Notes: generated by a model from the letters alone, not told the origin. Positions 44,276-55,650 are shown, counted from the first letter of the stretch. The stretch is 64,000 nucleotides of DNA from Amanita rubescens (GCA_015039365.1 WION01000072.1:124001-188000); one strand, 5' to 3'. Program-made: numbers and translations.

Positions 44276-46580
44276 ATGTCAGTGCGGTGTGAGTCACGCC
44301 CAGACCCACCAAGTGGTCACGCAGCGTGCACATCCCTACTCAGTACTCTGCTGCTTCCAATGTCAACAATTGGCAGATCAGAATTACCGCCTCGTCCTCA
44401 AGTGCTCCCCAACATAATAGATCTTATCAGGATATATGGGCAAGTTCAAGCCAACCAAAAGTCTTCCCCTGAGCCTTCCCATTGCTCAGACTCACCTGGC
44501 ATGAATATATCTTCAAAAAATAACGGTTCATTGGAGGCGATGTTTTCTGAAGACTGGAGCGAAATCACAACTTGGGTAAATAATCAGCAAATGTGTATGT
44601 CATATCATGATGGACAGTGCCGCTTAGGTGGACCAAATGCACCAAGATCATGGTATCAATTTTCTTGTTGTGGCACATGGAGATTTGTCAAATGGAAAGG
44701 ATGACCTTACATACTTGCATGCAACACAAGAACTGCATGATCCCGAATTCCTGGAGAGCGTGAAAGCTTTAATTTTGTGAGCATGAAATTATCCCTGCAC
44801 GCAAACTAAATATAGCTATCAACTACTAGTAAAAGACGATCCAAAAGTGGTAGAACTCGGCCTAGCGGCGATGTTGAGGACAATGTAACCGTGTCAGATG
44901 AAACAGATGAGAAGGAATTGGAAATGGTAATAGTAGGTGAAGAGGCAGAAAAATATGATGACACCGACGGGAAGGTTCTGAAGAATTTAAAAAACTTACT
45001 TGTTCAAAGTGCCGGTACGCAGAGCCTCTTTCACCTCGTCGCTTCACTCCTTATTGCCCACAGAGGCAGCTCAATTTGAAATTCTGGATACAAGAGGCAG
45101 GTTAAAGTGGTCGACCATGGTGAACGACATGGTTGATCAAGACGTTTATCTTGACAACTATCCGTATATCCTCATGCCTCAAGAAACGAGGCACAAGAGG
45201 AACCAAGGCATCCAGAACCTTTCTAGAACTGAGCAGAGAGCGCTTATCGAAGCACTCCGCTCGGAGGCCAACCAATGCCAATTTATCAGGCTTCCAAAGC
45301 AAAACCAAAGTAAGTTTTATTAAGAATCTCCACTAATCGACAACTGCTAAGCTCAAATACTAGATGATATCAAGACATGCAAACATCCGTTGATTGTTTT
45401 TGCACCGCCTAGCCCTGAAGATCAGCATAAATGGGGAAAGCGGTACTTTTGCAATGGTAAGATAGACTGGGAAGGCCATCCACATGCGCTTGCAGCAAAT
45501 GAGGATTCTGGAGGCGATGGATCGATCGAAGCAGAGCATATGATGACCATGGTTAAACCTTTGCCTCGTTTTCACTCTCAAGCTTTAGCAAAAAAGAGAC
45601 TGAGATTAAGAAGTGATGGCGATTCAGAAAGCTCATTGATAGAGTCTGAACTTGGGTCGATCGAAAGGTCAACTATCAAAGGGTTGCAACCCGCGGTATG
45701 CAAGCCTTCAACACGATCCAGAGCCGAACACAACTCTACAGCGCCGGCCAGAGAAGACTTGGCCGAAGGTGACAAATACAAAGAGGGGAGAGAACCCAAA
45801 GCTCCAACTTCTCGCTCAAATGTGGAATTAGCAGGGAAATTGCCATCAGAAACAAGCGAAAATAATTTTGGAGATGTCAATATAAAGTCAGAACAATTTA
45901 GGCAGTCAAGAAGGAGTCGCCATGGTGGTTCGAGGACGATGCGCAAACCTTTGAACGGGCCAGACCCGACGCCACTTACTAGTAAAAGACGGAGGGACCA
46001 GTCGGAACCAACCGATTCTAGGGGTTGTGACAGCTCCAGATCGGAGAAATCAAAGGTACCAAAAGAGTTGGCCTTCAAGCCCTCTATTTCAGGTCAAAGC
46101 AGCGATCCAGAGATTAAACAGTGGAGCCAGCGTCTTGAGCATGGCAGAAGCACAGAGAAAGGGAAGCACTCAGATCATAATCCAGCTAGACCCTCCCCAC
46201 CACACCAAATATATGACTACCACTATGATATGGTTGAGGAACACCGCCGGTGCTCTGAAGGCTCTTGTCCCCATGCTCAGTATGCAGCCGGGCCAAGCAG
46301 GCCCAACTATACTTTCCCTCCTAATTGGCATTTCGAGCGTCCTAGTAATATGCAGGCTGCACCTCAGGAACACGGCGCAATGCATTATAACAGCTTTCAC
46401 CCACAAGGATATAATATGGAGGATCATGATGGGCCACCTTACGGTCCTTACCACTGGGTTCCACGGAATGACTCCCATGGACAATATTATCAAGGTGATC
46501 CAAGACAACAACCGAGACCACGTCGGCATGCGGCGGCAGAGAATGAGAAGACTCAGATGCAGACTCACGGGCATTACTAG
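44276..46580 (+). CDS. Unrecognised five-exon gene, copy B (intact)
   Basis: Exons 44276-44575, 44628-44776, 44830-45014, 45064-45309 and 45364-46580 (introns 52, 53, 49 and 54 nt, GT..AG) give a 698-residue frame from ATG to TAG with exact phases. Exon 1 is Ser/Pro-rich. Exon 2 has a conserved VDQMHQDHGINFLVVAHGDL. Exon 3 begins with a basic KRRSKSGRTR (possible nuclear signal), then is acidic. Exons 4-5 hold the best conserved part: LDTRGRLKWSTMVNDMVDQD, LDNYPYILMPQETRHKRNQG, LSRTEQRALIEALRSEANQC, QFIRLPKQNQ, HPLIVFAPPSPEDQHK, GKRYFCNGKIDWEGHPHALA. The rest is low-complexity and rich in His, Pro, Tyr and Gln. I know no domain with this pattern. Copy A lies 12.3 kb upstream. Exon 4, intron 4 and the start of exon 5 are nearly identical between them. 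Confidence 0.75.
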
Positions 46581-46841
46581 CTAATATCAAAGCCGCTGTG
46601 ATGCGTCTTGCTCTGCAATCATTACATGTAACTACTAAAAGTTATGTAATGTTAAGCGGTCATGCGTCTAGGAGTAGAAGTGAGGAACAGTTTTGTAATG
46701 ATCGTAAGGAACGACTCACCTTAATTACAGATATTCGTACTGAAGTGAGAGGGGGAAAAGTATCCTATTTATATGTTTACGAAGAGGTCCGTAGAGCGTA
46801 GAGAGAGAGGGATGCAACAAAGGATAAGCGGGAGGTGAAAG

Positions 46842-47030
46842 AGGTAGGTTCATCCAAGGAAAGTGCGGAGGCAGATGAATTTCTGACGTTCGAGGGGTTT
46901 AGTGAGGGCGTCGGCTAAGTTGTCTGGAGTGGAGATTGTTAAAATGGTCCTAATGAACGCACGTTGTCACTCCAGCCCGAAATGATGGAGCATCACTGTC
47001 GTCGATATCGGATCTATGTGCATGGAAATG
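46842..47030 (-). mobile_element. Ty1/Copia retrotransposon, RNase H tail
   Basis: The minus strand reads HID, RY with a frame change, then TISTPDNLADALTKPLERQK and FICLRTFLG. The D.LAD.LTK.L.R.KF pattern closes Copia polyproteins. About 60 codons remain. The following 200 bp (46600-46840) would be the place for a long terminal repeat, but I cannot define one. Confidence 0.7.
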
Positions 47031-47874
47031 ATATATTCGGCTATCAATCCAACCGCGTGGCTACAATCGGGCTGAGTTTTTGCTGATGTATTCTCAGTCT
47101 CGTGTAATGGACTTTATTAGAGGTAAAATACTTAATGATATTCTGCGGATGAATATAAGTAAACTTGTCAATATGGGCCACCGGGTGGCAGATCCGAGGC
47201 CCACATTTTTTGCGCGAAGTACAGGCAGGCATACAGATTTAAATTTAATATCACTTCACCGGGCCCAGGAAAAAGGGGCACTCCCTGCTGACAGCGGAGT
47301 GGCTACATTTGCAGTTCTACGGTTGCCGACAAGGACATGGTCAACCCTTAGCCTTGGTCTTCGACTTCATATTCCCGCTACGTAAGTAGTGGGTTCAGTG
47401 CTACGACCAACTGACGGTTTGTGTCACACGTCACGCCAAGCTGTCACGTTTCCTTACCACGTCTATTTTAATGCTGCGGTGCGCCGCCGGTGGAATTCAC
47501 TGTCGAGCTTGGTAATTTTGCATCAAAACACATACTCGCATCATGTATTAGGCATTCAAATGTAGGCCATTTGGATCTATATCTTTTCATGAGCTAAAAA
47601 ATCTAAACTTGGCTTTTTTGGTCCTCCAAGTCCATTTCAAGCCTGAGGGTGCGCAACCCTAAAACGTTACATATCCGATTGTTCTCGCAAAGGCTGCTAA
47701 CGTCCGATTTTCTTTTTTCCTCCATCCCAGTAAATGGTGTTGTCAGTGCGTGGCTTGATTCTAATTATGAGATCAATAAGAAGCCTAAGTCAATTAGCAG
47801 CCTGAAATTACACACGTATGAGCCTGAGGATCAATTAGACATAGTTTTCCAGTACGGTCACATCATCAGTGGAT
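47031..47874. other. No recognised gene
   Basis: Plus-strand ORFs of 101 codons (47080-47385) and 80 codons (47649-47891) show no known motif; the second is antisense to the edge of the kinase relic. Confidence 0.35.
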
Positions 47875-48337
47875 TTAGGGCAATATTATGAGGAAGATTA
47901 CAAACCTTGCATATCGGAGCTGTTCTCGTGAATAGATCCATGCAAAATGGACAAATGCATGTACTGCCTGAGTCATACTGTCGTTTGCGGGTCCAAGATT
48001 GTTGCTTCCAGTGAATTTCTTGACCGGATCATCAAAACACCTACATGGAAGTAATGGTGTTGCAAGGAATCCAATATGAGGGATAGAACGACGCCTGGAT
48101 GCTGACACTGGCTCGAGTTCGCCATAAAACGTGTCCTTAAAGTTAAAGTAAAATGCCGGAGTAACCAGTCAATAGTAAGTTTAAGAGATAGACATTCAAA
48201 AACATACCGGGGATCCCCTTGATGTCGCCTTCTTTGATAAATCTGTCAAACTCCTTCTTTATACCATCGCAATGATCGCATTGCGCGAGAAGCTTAAGCT
48301 CAGCCAGCAAGACGCCCCGAACATCCGAAAGGGACAT
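47875..48337 (-). pseudogene. Alpha-kinase (MHCK/EF2-kinase type) fragment
   Basis: The minus strand reads RGVLLAELKLLAQCDHCDGI, KKEFDRFIKEGDIKGIPG, then after a gap with GT..AG ends FYGELEPVSASRRRSIPHIG, KKFTGSNNLGPANDSMTQAV, HAFVHFAWIYSREQL. The KFTG....(G)....T...HAF.HF...YS...L pattern is the second half of the atypical alpha-kinase domain abundant in mushrooms, just before the metal-binding DLQG motif, which is absent. The catalytic ending and zinc-binding C-terminus are missing, so the fragment cannot be an active kinase. Confidence 0.7.
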
Positions 48338-48780
48338 ATATTCATCAAAAGGCTGAGTACATGTCCATATCGATTTTTCCCTTCAGGATATCTGTTGTGC
48401 AAACTTGAGGATGCCATGGCACTGTGTAGATGGGGATCGAATAAACTTAATGACGTACACGTATTACTATTAGAAGGGAACCCGTAGAATTCGTCAACCG
48501 CCCGAAGCTCGATATGTCAAGGGAGAATAGCCTTCATCCCGCACACCTACTGCCCGGAGCTGGTACAACCACTTGCTAGAGTCAGTGATAAGTTGATAAC
48601 TCGAAACACGCGTCGCCGTGGAGGAGATAGAACATGGGAAATTTCCTCCGCGAGGATGTTGTAATACTCATTATCCAGACACGATAAGTATATAATAATC
48701 TATAGTTACCATATATAGTAGTTATACTATTTGTAACTATTTATACTTTAACAATGACTTGACACCACCACTCGGGGAGC
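48338..48780. other. AT-rich stretch, no gene
   Basis: 48650-48750 is dominated by tatagttaccatatatagtagtt and related strings. Nothing else recognised. Confidence 0.45.
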
Positions 48781-48795
48781 GCCGCCTGCGGCGGC
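48781..48795 (-). terminator. GC hairpin, candidate Helitron 3' end
   Basis: gccgcctgcggcggc is a perfect six-base-pair stem with a three-base loop. It lies about 150 bp beyond the last readable Helitron coding sequence, on its 3' side. Helitrons carry such a hairpin close to their 3' end, normally followed by CTRR. I could not find an unambiguous CTRR in the next 15 bases on the minus strand, so this is tentative. Confidence 0.35.
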
Positions 48796-48939
48796 AGCAA
48801 CCTTGCTTGAAATCCATTCCAAGAGACAGCGTATGCTACTAAAATTGGACTAAGAAGTGAAGTCGTCGCATACATCATAATTCCCCTCCTTCGAGTTCCA
48901 GACCATTCAGCAATGAACGCCATATGGAGGTTCTCGAGT

Positions 48940-50428
48940 CAGAGCACAGATTGGACAGACCTTGTCGCAAGAGGTCAGGCGCCGACATGGAGGTGAGATC
49001 CGTATCTATGGCGCCCGAAACCTGAATCGGAAAGACCTCGGGGGGCACTGAAGAATATCGTCAGATAGACAGCAAGGGGGGACCTAAGAAAACGAGACGC
49101 ACCAGATTCGAGGTCATCTTCATCGGAAATGGACCCCTCTTCTGAATCGACGTCAGCATTGCAGGCATCCGAATCTGAACATTATGAGTCTCATGTGAGA
49201 CGACAGAGAAAAGGATTCCAGAATATCTATTTCATCGTTCTCGCCGGGAATATAAGAGTCATTCTGCTCATGCACTAAATCCGGATCGTCGACATGACGG
49301 GCGATGGCCATCAATTCCAAGGGGACGCCATCATCGGGAAGAGAATCCAGGTGTTCGGAAGAGATGCGAATGTGTCCGTAAAATCTTGGATTATTGGCTT
49401 TCAACCAGACTAGAGCCTCCCGGATATAGTTCCTTCGAACGCGAAAGAGGTTACGCATCCAGTTTTCGGGCAATCGTCGCTGGCCGAACAAGGTAATTTG
49501 GATGACGGAGGCCAGAATTCCCGGACGACGAGGCATCAAGTTTCCCTGAACCATTTCAGCAATACCTGGCGCATCCAGCTCGTAGCTGCAGACATTCCCA
49601 CGCATCGCTCTCTGAAGGCTAGGGTTCTGAACCCAAGTAAAAATTGTTCACTCGCCTCGGAAATAGCTTGAATACAAAAACCCTTGGATAGACCAAAGCT
49701 ACGAGCAGCTGTTCCGGAAAGCTTAGGCGCGTCAGAACCGGTGGAACCCTCCCGATCCAGAGGTTGTTGGCCAAGGATCACCTGGGCGGACGGTTCAGGT
49801 CGCCGTTCTTTAAATCCCCGTCGCAGTGACGACAGATTCGAACGAAGAAGCCATCCGGCATTTGTCGAGTGCCCAATGGCTCCAGTAAAAGATTGTGAAA
49901 GAGGTCGTGATCAGGATGTGGGGTCGTGGGGCCAAGCGGCGACGGTTGGGAATCGCGTGTAAGGAAAACCATTTTAAGAGGTCCGCTTTCAAAAACGCGT
50001 GTCTGCCGCAGACGCCAACAGACACCAGATCCCAAGGCCTCGTTTGAGGTGGCGTCGTAGAATGATCGATAGCAGTGCCTTCGCTCGGCGTCGGTGGGTA
50101 CCTCAAGAAACGACGAGGAGTCCACGGCTTCGGCAGCTCTAACACGGGTGGCGGCTGGTTCGTCCTCGTCAGTGCCGTCCCGAGCACGCGTGCGTTTTCC
50201 GAGATGAGTATCGGCCTGTTGTGAAGCTTCTGCTGCGAACGTCAAAAGTCGGTCTAAGACAGATGGTGGTGAACTGCGGATGATCCAATAGATCAGGTCG
50301 TGCTTGTTCCTGCGATCCGTAGATGGGAGTCCACAGAAAAAAGAGGCATAGTGACGGAGAGTACTCCACCGCAAATCGGAGAGGCGGTTATAAACTTCTT
50401 CATGGGCCTCTTCAACATGGCCAGACAT
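48940..50428 (-). pseudogene. Helitron RepHel N-terminal region (DUF6570 type)
   Basis: From an ATG at 50428 (MSGHVEEAHEEVYNRLSDLR) the minus strand encodes a SAP-like helix pair, a disordered basic stretch, then FFVRICRHCDGDLKNGDLNR, a stop (TGA), SLANNLWIGRVPPVLTRLSF, PEQLLVALVYPRVFVFKLFP, a frameshift, then MRGNVCSYELDAPGIAEMVQ, LPENWMRNLFRVRRNYIREA, LVWLKANNPRFYGHIRISSE, DGVPLELMAIARHVDD and finally VSGAIDTDLTSMSAPDLL. The C..C..(L) then SLAN.LWIG..P..L..L and the later R.NV..YE / FRVRR..(I)..AL.WLK.NN blocks match the region N-terminal to the Rep domain in fungal Helitrons. Rep and helicase are missing, so it is a truncated relic. Confidence 0.78.
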
Positions 50429-51476
50429 CTGTGCCAATTTTTTAGTCTGACGTTAGGCACGGTGAAATACGCATACTCTAGGCGGTCAGGGACAGAAAGA
50501 AGGGGAGTCCACGTCCGACCCAAAAGACAAAATTAACGGGACCTTTTTTTCTTTTTTTTTTCGGTTGGGTTTTCCCGATCATCAAGACGCATATTCATCG
50601 AGGTGGAGCCCATTGAAAACGATCTGGCAGGCACAGAGAGGGTCCTCGGACGGAGGCAATCTCGGCCCATGCGAAACGTTGGACATTGCCGGGTTGTCGG
50701 GTCAGTAGGGGTTGGCGAAAGAACGCGACAGCGGTCGGGGTCAGAGGGAGGGCAAAGCGACATCCAGCCCAATAGGCGAGTGCGGTGGGAGGAGGAAGGG
50801 GGAGGGGGGGGGAGGAATGCGAGGGATCGCTGGGCGGCAGCCGTGGGGCCTGGAAGCGGCGGAGGTGTTTGGCATTATTGTGGGACAGAAACTCTCTACG
50901 AATAAACCTTGCTTTTCAAGCAAGGTAATTACCCCGGTGAACTTGCCGTCCACTGGGTGTAATAGGGTTCTGATCTTACCCCTGGAGTTTATATACTCCA
51001 TATGGCAGCTTCCCAGCTTCTTCAGAGGATGTATTTAGTACATACTGATGTTTGAGTCAATACACAGACAATGCTGTAAAACCTGGGCCTGAAGGATAAG
51101 GTAAGCGTTGGTCAAGGAAATCACTCGGTGCGTACATTCTAACCGAGCGGCCGCGAGTGCACTAATATCGGTTTGCTCACGATGGTGGTCTATTGGTGGA
51201 TGCGATAGGTTGTCGTAGCCATGGGCGATGGGCGTGGAAGGGGAGAAACGAGCTAGACGGAGGGGGGAGGAGAAGAAAGGGTGCAGCTACTAACTCGCGC
51301 AGTGACCCCAAGTACGTCAATTTATTTGGTGCTATTTGCATGCTTACCCAAAATTCTGCAAAGTCCAACCACATTCAGCCAGCCACGAGAAGATTCAAGT
51401 AGAGTTGTTTGCGCCGGTGCGTTCAAATTCCTTTCTTCTGTTCATGCCACCCTAACAAATAGTTGCTCGATCGACG
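50429..51476. other. No recognised gene
   Basis: Contains poly-pyrimidine tracts near 50540-50570 and a G-rich run near 50795. ORFs of 76-108 codons are unremarkable. Confidence 0.35.
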
Positions 51477-51860
51477 ATGGGCAGGTTAATCTCCAAACAA
51501 TCACGACGACGGGCGTTGTGGGCAGCTCTTGAAAAGTTGTCGATTCATGCTCCGATGAGCGACGTTGTCATGGATGCTGTGTGGATCCGAGATGTTCCTG
51601 GAGTAGTATCAGAAGGTGCGCTATCAAGCGTATGCACGACTATGAGGGCTGAATCGGCTGGACTTGCAGATTTCTACGACGACGGATTCTCAATCGCATG
51701 CGACGACTGCTGGTGCAACACCGCTTGCTTTGACGGCCACGTACCGGAGGAATGGCACCGCTTGGTCTGCGTCCTAGGACTTAGTAACTCCCGGTCTTTG
51801 TCGTACTACGTCCACATCCCGCACGACATCGTCTCCCACCACGACCACGAGAAAAACTGA
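51477..51860 (+). CDS. Hypothetical 127-residue ORF
   Basis: An ATG at 51477 opens MGRLISKQSRRRALWAALEK, followed by an acidic middle and a Cys/Trp/Asp cluster (CDDCWCNTACFDG), ending at TGA. The N-terminal MG with Ser at position 6 absent makes myristoylation uncertain. It could be a first exon of the membrane-protein gene further on. No family recognised. Confidence 0.3.
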   Translation: MGRLISKQSRRRALWAALEKLSIHAPMSDVVMDAVWIRDVPGVVSEGALSSVCTTMRAESAGLADFYDDGFSIACDDCWCNTACFDGHVPEEWHRLVCVLGLSNSRSLSYYVHIPHDIVSHHDHEKN

Positions 51861-53009
51861 GATGCCAGGCCCGATACTGGGACGACATCACCGCCCTGAC
51901 GACGGCCCACGCACAACCATCAAACCATTACCCTGCGCTCCGTCATTCCCAAATCCTGCTCTTTTGCTCCGCACAAACCCATCCGTCCTACTAGCTCCAG
52001 CTTCAGCTGCACACACCCCATTGCCAACCCCATTATACATCCGCCATCACCCCCTCGTCCTATTCCTCGGATCCCCTCAACTTGTACGCCCACCCAGGCA
52101 TGCAAAACCCTTCGTTCATCTCATTGGACCACCCCTCGACCTACCGAATCGCTAGAAATGGTCGTCCGCTTCGTCCGGAATGAATGTCGGCCAAACACCT
52201 TTCTTCGTATCTTTCTTTACCCACGGTCTCAACAGGATGCGTTAGACCAGCGTCGGACGGAAACTGTACGTGATGTGCTTCGCTTCATTTATGCCAACAC
52301 CAACACTAACGTCAGCACCACCCAGAAAAAGAAGAAAAAATGCTGTCCAATCTTTCCGAAGCCGTACTAGAGACATGCAGTCTAAGCAAATTGACCTACA
52401 ACCCTGCTTCCACGCCTGTCGAGTCTACCGCCAGGCTTCACCAACCCCCGTTTGCATTCAACGGGTATCCGAAGGTGTCCTCTCGATTCCGAAATGCCCT
52501 GCCGAGTGCCCACCGTCGTTCCAACCCGCTACTGACCCAACTTCAACTGATGGAGGTGAATAGGTTGTTTTCTGCACCCTTTCCTGTAACTGACGAAAAC
52601 CAAAGCCAGGCGAAAACCGGTACCCAGTGCCAAGTCACTATGATGGCATACACGATAAATGTTCCAAACCGCCCTCACTGCTACGGCGCATTGTAGTGAG
52701 GAACCATCGCGAGCAGAACGGGCAAGGATCCAGTGACCTTCAAAACGAGAGCTCCAGCCAGGATCGCCCCCTTCAAAGCCCTCTCTAGTAACAGAAAAAC
52801 GACCGTATGATAGGACATCGTGGGATCCTTCACCCGATTCTGTGCGACTGTTGAAGCGGTTTGATGTCGAAATGGAAACGCTGGAGGCAGAGCAGCGGAA
52901 GCAGGGAGCAGAAGAAGCTGAGTGCAGGGTCAGCCGCCTAGGTCCAGGACGACGACGATTCCTGAACCTTCTTCACCCCCTCGATCACCAGCGCGCCCTC
53001 TAGTGCCGA
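51861..53009 (+). other. Overlapping plus-strand ORFs, unassigned
   Basis: Frames at 51862-52155, 52158-52370, 52270-52563 and 52340-52696 follow each other. A segment near 52860-52920 (RFDVEMETLEAEQRKQGAEE) looks helical and could be an exon that splices to the membrane protein. No structure can be fixed. Confidence 0.25.
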
Positions 53010-53476
53010 TGGATGACACGTGTATCTCGGAAGATAATGGGTCACATATACTACTGGTTGAGCATTCCTCAGCGACAGAAGACTGCACTCCTGGCGACGA
53101 CTTCGCTTTCACTGATGAAGATCTGCTATGGTTCCTTCGTCCCGAACACTTTTCTTCTCTGGATATCACAGCATCGATTACAAGAGTCATCTGCTTCGTT
53201 CCTTGGTGTATCTGTGTCGGTGGAACGATGCTTCTATGGCCCGATAAACTGGAGCAGGTCGCTTTCGAAACCGGATATATGGATTCTACGCAAGGTATAC
53301 GCAGGTTTGCGCATTGGGCGGACGTACTAGGCCATCAATTCGTTATGATATTTTTGGCGTTCCTTGCAACTGCTCTCTGGGCTTTACCCGTAACTGTCGG
53401 TGCTACTCTTTTCATTGGTCTCGCTACCCGTTTCGGATATGTTTGGCGGGGATTCCCAGTGGACCACTCTATCTGA
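53010..53476 (+). CDS. Membrane protein with two hydrophobic segments
   Basis: From the ATG at 53010 the frame of 155 residues reads an acidic start, DEDLLWFLRPEHFSSL, a first hydrophobic stretch (VICFVPWCICVGGTMLLWP), GIRRFAHWADVLGHQF, a second long one (VMIFLAFLATALWALPVTVG, ATLFIGLATRFGYVW) and FPVDHSI before a TGA. It resembles, from memory, a conserved but unnamed family of basidiomycete membrane proteins with the motifs LRPEHF and RFAHWAD. The frame is also open upstream of the ATG, so a 5' exon is likely. Intact as far as it can be read. Confidence 0.45.
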
Positions 53477-53589
53477 CGCGTTATATACGCATGCAACTTT
53501 AAGTCCAGGGAAGAATTTGACCGGAATCTCGTGAGACGCGGTCATTCGAACGACTCCCAAGAAACGCAAGATTCGCCGTTTGGTTCCAG

Positions 53590-53860
53590 CCTCTCGATCC
53601 AAGCGACGTTAGTCTGAGGGACACATCAAGCTCGGCGTTGCGATTTCTCGTTGCGGCTGGGGACGGCCCTCTCCTCGACTACTTTAGATTCAAGAGAAAT
53701 GGTTCGCATATCTTATCGATGGCCCGCGAGTTGAGCTCTGAGGGCAAGTTAACTCCTGAAGACATTGCCTCGGATAATACGAATGCAGGAACATCGCGTG
53801 TACTATGCAGCGCGATCGGTATGCCCGCCGAGGACACGCTCATCCGCAAGAAGGTAAGCA
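53590..53860 (+). CDS. Hypothetical segment, possible exon
   Basis: The frame NARFAVWFQPLDPSDVSLRD, LRFLVAAGDGPLLDYFRFKR, SMARELSSEGKLTPEDIASD, IGMPAEDTLIRK is protein-like and lies just downstream of the membrane protein, and a gtaagc donor follows RKK at about 53854. It may belong to the same gene or to a separate fragment. No family recognised. Confidence 0.3.
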
Positions 53861-54374
53861 CATATGAAGTACACGATTCTGCCCTAAATACTGGAGATAA
53901 TAGAGCATATACAACTTGCCTAACTCACCTATCGGTGTACAAGCCCGGCATTTTAGGCGCTCAGCTTCAGAGAGTTCTTCTGTGTTCGACTCCTGATGAC
54001 TCCGAGGAAACTAATTTGGTAATTACGAAGACGAAGGAGCAGACTTGGATGCCGAGGACGATGGTTCAGATGACGGATATGCCGAGCCATGAATACACAG
54101 CGGCTGACATTTCGCCGGCGAATATCTTGCTCGCACTGTGCTGTTATACTTACTAATCCTGCTATTGAAAGCACGCTTACTAGTAGCTGCCCCCCCCAAA
54201 AGACTGTGTATATTGCGATTCATTACAATCGACATTATAATACATTGTAATCTTTTGAAATTACTACTTAGAATTTAGATGTGGCGAGAAGGCCCGTTTC
54301 AACACATTGCTACGGCTTGCTACAGGGTCGTGACACTGCAATGTGATGTAACGGTGTAAAAGAATCCGGGATGG

Positions 54375-54792
54375 TTGATTACGAGTCAACTTCCTGGTTC
54401 ATTGTGGGGCAAGGCCATATGCCACGCCGTATGGTTGAAGAACCGGACCTGGACAAGGGCGTTACTGCTCGGGGTGACGTCGTTCGAGTTGTTAAATGGA
54501 GAAATGGCAGCCGAACTTAACGAAGTTCCGGTCTGGGGCCAATTGGTCTGGGTTCACGACACATCATCAGGTGAAGAGGATGGTGTCAGTTGAGCGAAGG
54601 GTCGTTTTCTCGAAAGAGAACTTGCCGATGGTGGTAGATAATTCTGTGGAGGTCAGGGGGAGTGGAGCTGTGGACCTCACACCAGAACAGGCTGAATGGC
54701 TGCAGGTTGACGAATTAGACGAAGCGGATGAAGCGCCGCTTGGCGTGCATCTACCGCCAGTTCCGCCGAATGGGGAATATCAAACCGGTTAA
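54375..54792 (+). mobile_element. Ty1/Copia integrase C-terminal fragment
   Basis: The reading LPGSLWGKAICHAVWLKNRT, FELLNGE, LTKFRSGANW/VPVWGQLVWVHDTSS, then VSVERRVVFSKENLPMVVD matches the end of the Copia integrase (W..A...A...KNR.P...L....P.E...G..P.L..L..WG..VWV). Frame changes occur near 54500 and 54580. No flanking repeats seen. Confidence 0.75.
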
Positions 54793-54814
54793 CGGAAAAG
54801 CACAGGAAAACCCT

Positions 54815-55070
54815 CACCGAACTGCCAAAAGGGGCAGCTTCTATTTGGACACAAGTGCTAACGCGCTAACGGCCCACATCCCTCTAAACGCCCACCTTCA
54901 TCGCATTCACGTGGAACATTTACTCTTGCACTGCCCTGCCTACAACATACAATCCGACAACGCATAAGAAGAGATATGGGCTCGGTGGGAAAGCTATTAT
55001 CCAGAACACAAATCCTGTCCCAATTGTCAATTTCATCGCCGCAACGCACAGATTCCCTTGGCTGAAGCCG
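54815..55070 (+). mobile_element. LINE polyprotein C-terminus
   Basis: The plus strand reads FYLDTSANALTAHIPLNAHL, HRIHVEHLLLHCPAYN, then LGGKAIIQNTNPVPIVNFIA with ATHRF. TGHIPLNAHLHRI...(V)EH.LLHCPAY is the C-terminal region that follows RNase H in mushroom LINEs; the intervening Cys residues are deleted. It lies head-on against the RNase H fragment on the other strand. Confidence 0.65.
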
Positions 55071-55102
55071 GTCATTTGAACCAAAAGAGACAGGAGATCT
55101 CA

Positions 55103-55650
55103 TTAACAGGTGCCGTTTGACTCAGACGGTGGCAATATTACTGTTACCGTGATTGATGAAGAAGTTTTTGTTTTTTGACTTGAAGTATGGGCGGAATGGC
55201 TTCCCATTACGTTGGATGCGATGAAGTTGTGTCCGATGTAGTTTTCTTGTAGCGCCCTCAGGTGCCACCATTTCTGAGCGCCTTTTTTGTCTTCTTCAAG
55301 GAGGTGGACGTCCACATCCCCACCTTTTGATGCTCTGTCAGCACGTTCGTCGCCATCAATACCTACATGTGATGGGCACCACGTAAAGCGTACCCGGTGT
55401 TCTGGTGATCTTTGGGAGCCATTCCCGAGCGAGGATGGACGCTGACTATGGTGATGGATTTTCCTTGCACATTCTTTGAGGTCCATGTCAGGCTATCTCA
55501 ATTGCATCTAGTTTGGCGTCGTAAGACGTGGCTGTGAACAGCGTGGCCTGACCATTGACGGTCAGACCATATTGCACATGCTCTTTTGTGGTGTCTCCAG
55601 AAAGCACCATCTGTGAAGAGAACAGTGTTGTGTTCTATCTCATTAGCCTT
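55103..55650 (-). mobile_element. LINE RNase H fragment
   Basis: The minus strand reads VLFTDGAF, after a shift TATSYDAKLDAIEIA, then RVRFTWCPSHVGIDGDERAD and RASKGGD. The Asp of FTDG, Glu of AIEIA and Asp of ERAD are RNase H active-site positions, and W.P.HVGI.G.E.AD is typical of LINE RNase H. Broken by at least one stop (55495) and a frameshift. Confidence 0.72.

Noticed and set aside
44628..44704. Conserved C-terminus ending in GTWRFVKWKG
   Set aside because: It comes from reading through intron 1 into the wrong frame; the spliced frame fits both copies better.
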